From AM-0621 sp964386705 (lineage in GTDB: Bacteria > Planctomycetota > Planctomycetia > Planctomycetales > Planctomycetaceae), in NCBI GenBank assembly GCA_964386705.1, contig CAYLTY010000178.1, positions 1-17,804 on the forward strand: a stretch of DNA of 17,804 nt, written 5' to 3'. Below are positions 14,285 through 17,804 of the stretch, one piece after another. The notes below the pieces were generated by a model that had not been told where the DNA came from, ran no database searches, and worked only from the letters and a program-made list of their open reading frames with translations. The position numbers and the translations under genes are program-made. The stretch's first letter is position 1. Each line of letters opens with the position of its first letter.

Positions 14285-15175
14285 ATGAGTAGCGGCAGTT
14301 TGTCTGAGCATTGGAATGAGTTACGGCAGCGGGTGGATGCGGCTCTGGAGCAGTACCTGAACCTGCCGAGTGATTGCCCGGACCGGCTGCGCGACTCCAT
14401 GAAGTACAGCGTCGCGGCGGGCGGCAAGCGGCTGCGGCCACTGCTGACTCTGATGGCCTGCGAGGCGTGTGGCGGCTCCGTCGAAGCGGCCTTGCCAGCC
14501 GCGGCTGCAATTGAGATGATACACACCTATTCACTGATCCATGACGACCTGCCTGCCATGGACAACGATGATTTTCGGCGCGGACTGCCGACGAATCACA
14601 AACAGTTTGACGAGGCGACCGCGATCTTGGCTGGCGACGGATTGCTCACACTCGCGTTTGAGGTCATCGCACAACACGTGCAGCCAGCACAAGTTGCGGC
14701 AAGCTGCGTGCTGGACTTGGCGAATGCGGCTGGTCCCGAAGGCATGGTCGGCGGGCAGATGGCGGACCTGCAAGGTGAGAATTCGGGCCTTGAATCTCTG
14801 GAACAGCTCGAAGCGATCCACCTGCGTAAGACGGGACGACTATTGCGCTCGGCGCTGACGATGGGTGCCAGAATTGCGCAGGCTGATCCGCAAACACTCG
14901 ACAGTCTGGATCATTTCGGAAAATGTGTTGGCCTCGCCTTCCAAATTACGGATGACCTACTGGACACGACGGGTGACGCCACCAAAATGGGGAAGGCCGT
15001 TCGGAAGGATGCGGCCTTGGGGAAACTGACTTACCCCGGACTGCTAGGATTGGCAGAAAGCCGCCGGCGGGCGGAACAACTTGTTGACGAAGCCTGCCGC
15101 TCGATCGCCCACTTGGGGGATCGGGGTCATCGACTGGAAGCCTTGGCGCGTTTCGTCTTGGAAAGAGACCACTAA
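14285..15175 (+). CDS. ispA: Farnesyl diphosphate synthase (polyprenyl synthetase)
   Basis: This 296-aa cytosolic trans-isoprenyl diphosphate synthase condenses IPP with DMAPP and GPP to make FPP. The ATG at 14285 is chosen, with AGGA close upstream; the longer frame begins at a TTG inside a promoter-like box. Motifs are GGKRLRP (46-52), the first Asp-rich motif IHDDLPAMDNDD (Asp87, Asp88, Asp93), GGQMADL (156-162), KTGRLL (182-187), the second Asp-rich motif ITDDLLD (Asp223, Asp224, Asp227) and KDAALGKLTYPGLLG (241-255). Tyr82, five residues before the first Asp-rich motif, is as in E. coli IspA and fits a C15 product; a C20 product cannot be fully excluded. The stop codon abuts the dxs start with no spacer. 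Confidence 0.93.
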   Translation: MSSGSLSEHWNELRQRVDAALEQYLNLPSDCPDRLRDSMKYSVAAGGKRLRPLLTLMACEACGGSVEAALPAAAAIEMIHTYSLIHDDLPAMDNDDFRRGLPTNHKQFDEATAILAGDGLLTLAFEVIAQHVQPAQVAASCVLDLANAAGPEGMVGGQMADLQGENSGLESLEQLEAIHLRKTGRLLRSALTMGARIAQADPQTLDSLDHFGKCVGLAFQITDDLLDTTGDATKMGKAVRKDAALGKLTYPGLLGLAESRRRAEQLVDEACRSIAHLGDRGHRLEALARFVLERDH

Positions 15176-17092
15176 ATGAAGCTCGAACTGCTCCCACAGA
15201 TTCGGTCGCCGAAGGATCTGCACAATCTGTCCCGCGAACAGCTCGAAAGTCTGGCTGCGGAGATTCGTGAAGCGCTGTGCTCGGTCGTGGAAGACCGCGC
15301 TGCCCACTTCGCCAGCAACCTGGGCGTGGTCGAATTGTGCCTCGCGCTGCACTTGGTTTTTGACTTCTCGCAAGACCGCCTAATCTGGGACACCGGCCAT
15401 CAGATCTACCCGCACAAGCTGCTGACCGGTCGCTTCAATGAGTTCTCCACCATCCGCTGCAAGGGCGGATTGATGGGTTATCCGAATCCCGTCGAGAGCG
15501 ACTACGACCTGTTCGTGACCGGCCACGCCGGTGCGAGCGTTTCGACCATCGCGGGCTTAAAGGCGGGTGATAATCTCACCGGCCACGACGAGCGTAAGGC
15601 TGTCTGCGTGATCGGCGACGGTGCGCTGCCCTGTGGCATGGTGTGGGAAGCGATGAGTAACGCTGTTGGTCTGAAGCAGGACCTGCTCGTCATTCTGAAC
15701 GACAACAAGATGGGCATCTGCCCGCGCGTCGGCGGCTTGGCCCAGTACCTCGACAACGCCCGCGTCGCTCCGTTCTACAACGGCCTGAAGCGCGATGTCT
15801 CATGGCTGCTCAACAAGGTGCCGGTTGTCGGCGAGCCGGTTGAAAACATGCTGGCTCAGATGAAGGAAGCGGTGAAAGGCTTCCTGCACGGTGGCATGCT
15901 CTTTGAACAAATGGGCTTTCGCTATGTTGGCCCGGTTGATGGTCATGACCTCGACAGCCTGCGTCGCTACCTGACGATGCTGAAGGACGTCAAAGGTCCG
16001 GTGCTGCTGCACGTCTTCACGGAGAAGGGGCACGGCTTCCAGCCGGCGTGCCAGGACCCGGTCAAGTTCCATGCGCCGTCACCGTTCGTGCGCAACGAAG
16101 AGAACGAGATTGTTCCGGTCAAGAAGAGCAAAGAGTTCGCTTACACGAACGCTGTCAGTGACTCGATCTATAAGCTGATGCAGCGCGACGCGCGCGTCTG
16201 CGTGCTGACGGCCGCGATGTGCGCCGGCAACGACCTCGGCAAGATCCGGACGGACTTCCCCGACCGCTTCTTTGATACCGGCATCTGCGAAAGCCATGCG
16301 GTGTCCTTCGCGGGCGGCATGGCCAAGGCCGGTATGCGACCGATCGTTGATATCTACAGCACGTTTCTGCAGCGCGGCTACGACCAGATCTTCCAGGAAG
16401 TGGCCCTGCAGAATCTGCCGGTCATATTCACGCTGGACCGTTCGGGTGTGGTGGGTGCCGATGGGCCGACTCATCACGGCACCTTCGACAACACCTACAT
16501 GCGGTCGTTCCCGAACATCGTGCAGATGGCTCCCGGCGATCGTCGCGATGTCGCCCCGATGTTGGACTTCGCCGTGCATCACAACGGGCCGACTTCGATT
16601 CGCTATCCGAAGGCTGCGGCTCTGGACATCGAACGCGACGTAGCGCCGGTGGAACTCGGCAAAGCCGAGGTTTATCGCTGGGGCAGCGACGGCGTGTTCG
16701 TCGCGTTTGGTTCGCTGTTTACATCGTGCGTGGCGGCGGCTGATCGATTGAAGGACGAAGGCATCGACATGGGCGTGATCAATGCCCGCTTCGCGAAGCC
16801 ACTGGATCACGACACGATCCTGAAAGCCGTTGCGGATTCAGGCTTTGTCATCACCGTGGAAGAATCCACGCTGTGCGGCGGCTTTGGTTCTGCGGTTCTC
16901 GAAGCCGTGAACGATGCAGGTCTGCGCAGTGACCACATCGCGCGAGTGGGTGTGCCCGATCGATTCATCGATCACGGCGAGCGCGATCAACAACTCGCCG
17001 AGCTGGGCCTCGACGTGCCCGGCCTGATGAATAAGGCTCGCCAGATGGCTGAACGCCGAGTCGCGAAGCTGAGCGAGCTGACGCAGGGTTAG
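15176..17092 (+). CDS. dxs: 1-deoxy-D-xylulose-5-phosphate synthase
   Basis: This 638-aa thiamine diphosphate enzyme condenses pyruvate and glyceraldehyde 3-phosphate to DXP, the first MEP-pathway step. Motifs are HFASNLGVVEL (His44), WDTGHQIYPHKLLTGR (His75), the ThDP-binding VIGDGA (145-150) to NDNKM (175-179), GPVDGHD (252-258), Glu372 in the CESHAV segment, IYSTFLQRGYDQ (393-404) and DRSGVVGADGPTHHG (Arg422, Asp429, His433). The C-terminal transketolase domain ends with VEESTLCGGFGS and VPDRFIDHG. Several normally constant motifs differ: GHAGAS (117-122) replaces GHSSTS, ESH replaces EQH, and PACQDP replaces PAExDP. This suggests a divergent DXS branch that retains the catalytic residues. 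It is translationally coupled to ispA; GGAAAGAG inside the ispA end may serve as Shine-Dalgarno. Confidence 0.93.
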   Translation: MKLELLPQIRSPKDLHNLSREQLESLAAEIREALCSVVEDRAAHFASNLGVVELCLALHLVFDFSQDRLIWDTGHQIYPHKLLTGRFNEFSTIRCKGGLMGYPNPVESDYDLFVTGHAGASVSTIAGLKAGDNLTGHDERKAVCVIGDGALPCGMVWEAMSNAVGLKQDLLVILNDNKMGICPRVGGLAQYLDNARVAPFYNGLKRDVSWLLNKVPVVGEPVENMLAQMKEAVKGFLHGGMLFEQMGFRYVGPVDGHDLDSLRRYLTMLKDVKGPVLLHVFTEKGHGFQPACQDPVKFHAPSPFVRNEENEIVPVKKSKEFAYTNAVSDSIYKLMQRDARVCVLTAAMCAGNDLGKIRTDFPDRFFDTGICESHAVSFAGGMAKAGMRPIVDIYSTFLQRGYDQIFQEVALQNLPVIFTLDRSGVVGADGPTHHGTFDNTYMRSFPNIVQMAPGDRRDVAPMLDFAVHHNGPTSIRYPKAAALDIERDVAPVELGKAEVYRWGSDGVFVAFGSLFTSCVAAADRLKDEGIDMGVINARFAKPLDHDTILKAVADSGFVITVEESTLCGGFGSAVLEAVNDAGLRSDHIARVGVPDRFIDHGERDQQLAELGLDVPGLMNKARQMAERRVAKLSELTQG

Positions 17093-17095
17093 TTG

Positions 17096-17292
17096 GCCAC
17101 GGATTGAACACGGATGAAACACGGATAAGGACTGACAGCGAAGTTGCGCCGAGTGGCTTTGCTCAGCCAGTACCTTGTCCGCGTGGGTCACGCTCTGTGC
17201 ACCAAGCACTCTGACGACTTGATTCAGTCGCAGATCAATCCCGTAGAACCCAGATCAAAAACCAGTTGAAAAATCTGTGTTGCATCCGTGGC
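17096..17292. repeat. 197-bp inverted-repeat-bounded element with 11-bp direct repeats
   Basis: Three 11-bp units, CCACGGATTGA, ACACGGATGAA and ACACGGATAAG (17097-17129), begin 4 nt after the dxs stop codon. The right end, ATCTGTGTTGCATCCGTGGC (17273-17292), is the inverted counterpart of GCCACGGATTGAACACGGAT (17096-17115) with 17 of 20 positions matching. The 146-157-bp interior has no supported gene. CCACGGAT-type repeats are a recurrent intergenic family in several phyla, as I recall. It could fold as a 3' UTR structure for ispA-dxs or be a non-autonomous mobile element. Confidence 0.6.
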
Positions 17293-17469
17293 TCCAGATC
17301 ATCTGCCATCGGTCATGTGATGGAGTTTGCGTGCATCCCATCCACGGCAGCTTCATCGAGCGATTTTGATGGGAACTTGTTTACCGTAGCCAATCTCTGA
17401 GTCTGCTCGTTTTGGGACAGCCGGGCAGCCCCGGTTGCTTGGCGCACCGCGTGTCGTGCGTCAGGCTTT

Positions 17470-17494
17470 GCCACCCGCTGCGGAAGTGGGTGGC
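17470..17494. terminator. Stable hairpin, terminator- or REP-like
   Basis: GCCACCC (17470-17476) pairs with GGGTGGC (17488-17494). A G-T wobble plus C-G and T-A pairs extend the stem to 10 bp with a GCGGA loop. GTTTTC follows on the plus strand. It may end transcription from dxs or be an interspersed palindrome. It lies just before the edge gene's presumed start. Confidence 0.4.
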
Positions 17495-17518
17495 GTTTTC
17501 ATGCCGGTTGCGCGACCG

Positions 17519-17804
17519 ATGAAAACGCGGCTCATGGAGGGCGTGGCAATGGTGACGCTTATGTCATCGCCGTCGACTTTTGGAATGAGGTCCTGGATTG
17601 GGCCCAGGAAAACGGCTGGCAGCCTGAATTCGACTTCATCTGCTATCGCGGCGAGATGCGTTGCGATGTGAGTGACGAAGACGCCGCGAATCTGGCCGAC
17701 ATTATCGAATTCATCGCCGGCGATATCGTGCTGCATGAATACCAGGTGCCCGATGAATTCTTGAGGCATCTGCTGGATACGTTGCTCAAGCTCACGGTGT
17801 TCTT
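17519..17804 (+). CDS. Partial gene at window edge with an apparent 5' frameshift, unknown function
   Basis: From about 17527 to the window end one plus-strand frame reads like a real protein: NAAHGGRGNGDAYVIAVDFW, then NEVLDWAQENGWQPEFDF, later EDAANLADIIEFIAGDIVLH and VPDEFLRHLLDTLL. This frame has no ATG, GTG or TTG start before the coding-like part and is closed by a TGA at 17398. An ATG at 17519 (and one at 17501) lies in the neighbouring frame. One extra A in the AAAA run at 17522-17525 would fuse them into MKNAAHGGRGNGDAY. Thus the copy is either a frameshifted pseudogene, a sequencing indel, or uses an unusual start. The C-terminus lies beyond the window. No domain is recognised; the acidic, aromatic composition suggests a soluble protein. 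Confidence 0.5.

Larger units (their letters stand above)
17093..17518. other. Intergenic region after dxs
   Basis: This 426-bp gap contains the inverted-repeat-bounded element (17096-17292) and a hairpin at 17470-17494. No supported gene was found between 17293 and 17469. Confidence 0.5.

Noticed and set aside
16079..16810. 243-aa minus-strand open frame
   Set aside because: It is antisense to dxs, whose motifs are unambiguous on the plus strand.
17097..17129. CRISPR array after dxs
   Set aside because: The repeat units are only 11 bp, contiguous and degenerate, with no spacers and no cas genes.
17461..17769. 102-aa minus-strand open frame at the right edge
   Set aside because: The plus-strand frame over the same DNA has more protein-like sequence; the minus product looks like its complement.

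Overview
The window looks like chromosomal DNA of a planctomycete (inference). The grounds are many secreted proteins of unclear function, a tandem DUF1080 (3-keto-disaccharide hydrolase) protein, a small PilZ protein, a secreted S9 peptidase next to an N-acyl-D-amino-acid deacylase-like amidohydrolase, a divergent DXS, moderately high GC and mostly loose gene packing. No species can be named from the sequence alone.

Layout. Positions 86-1174 (minus) hold an Ldh-family NAD(P)-dependent oxidoreductase. Divergent from it, a plus-strand run at 1329-6170 encodes three exported catabolic proteins: a GH43/GH130-like beta-propeller, an S9 prolyl-oligopeptidase-type peptidase with a complete Ser561-Asp641-His673 triad, and a D-aminoacylase-type amidohydrolase. 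A convergent minus-strand block at 6213-11776 follows. It encodes an exported propeller-like protein, a lipoprotein, a translationally coupled pair (4-TM protein plus Mpo1/DUF962-like protein), a 2-TM protein with a KOW-like tail, an exported two-domain DUF1080 protein with a strong terminator, and a glycine-rich protein. The plus-strand half then holds a PilZ-domain protein (12218-12655), a two-gene module (13074-14118), ispA (14285-15175) and dxs (15176-17092). A 5'-damaged or frameshifted gene runs off the right edge.

How the genes work together. ispA and dxs abut with no spacer. They supply the first MEP-pathway step and the C15 prenyl diphosphate step. The module just upstream pairs a DUF6932-like nucleotidyltransferase (GSF...DID signature) with a coiled-coil/XRE DNA-binding protein, with a 14-nt overlap. 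It has the architecture of a toxin-antitoxin system and is the best candidate for a little-described system here. Its upstream region is full of inverted repeats. The secreted peptidase and the deacylase could act in sequence on peptides or acylated D-amino acids outside the cytoplasm (inference).

Repeats. The non-coding parts contain several short element types: a C-rich palindromic repeat at the left edge, a REP-like palindrome at 7902-7930, three 9-bp tandem units at 12702-12728, a 12-bp perfect inverted repeat at 12841-12904, and an inverted-repeat-bounded element of about 200 bp with three 11-bp direct repeats directly after dxs. No tRNA, rRNA, transposase or CRISPR array was seen.
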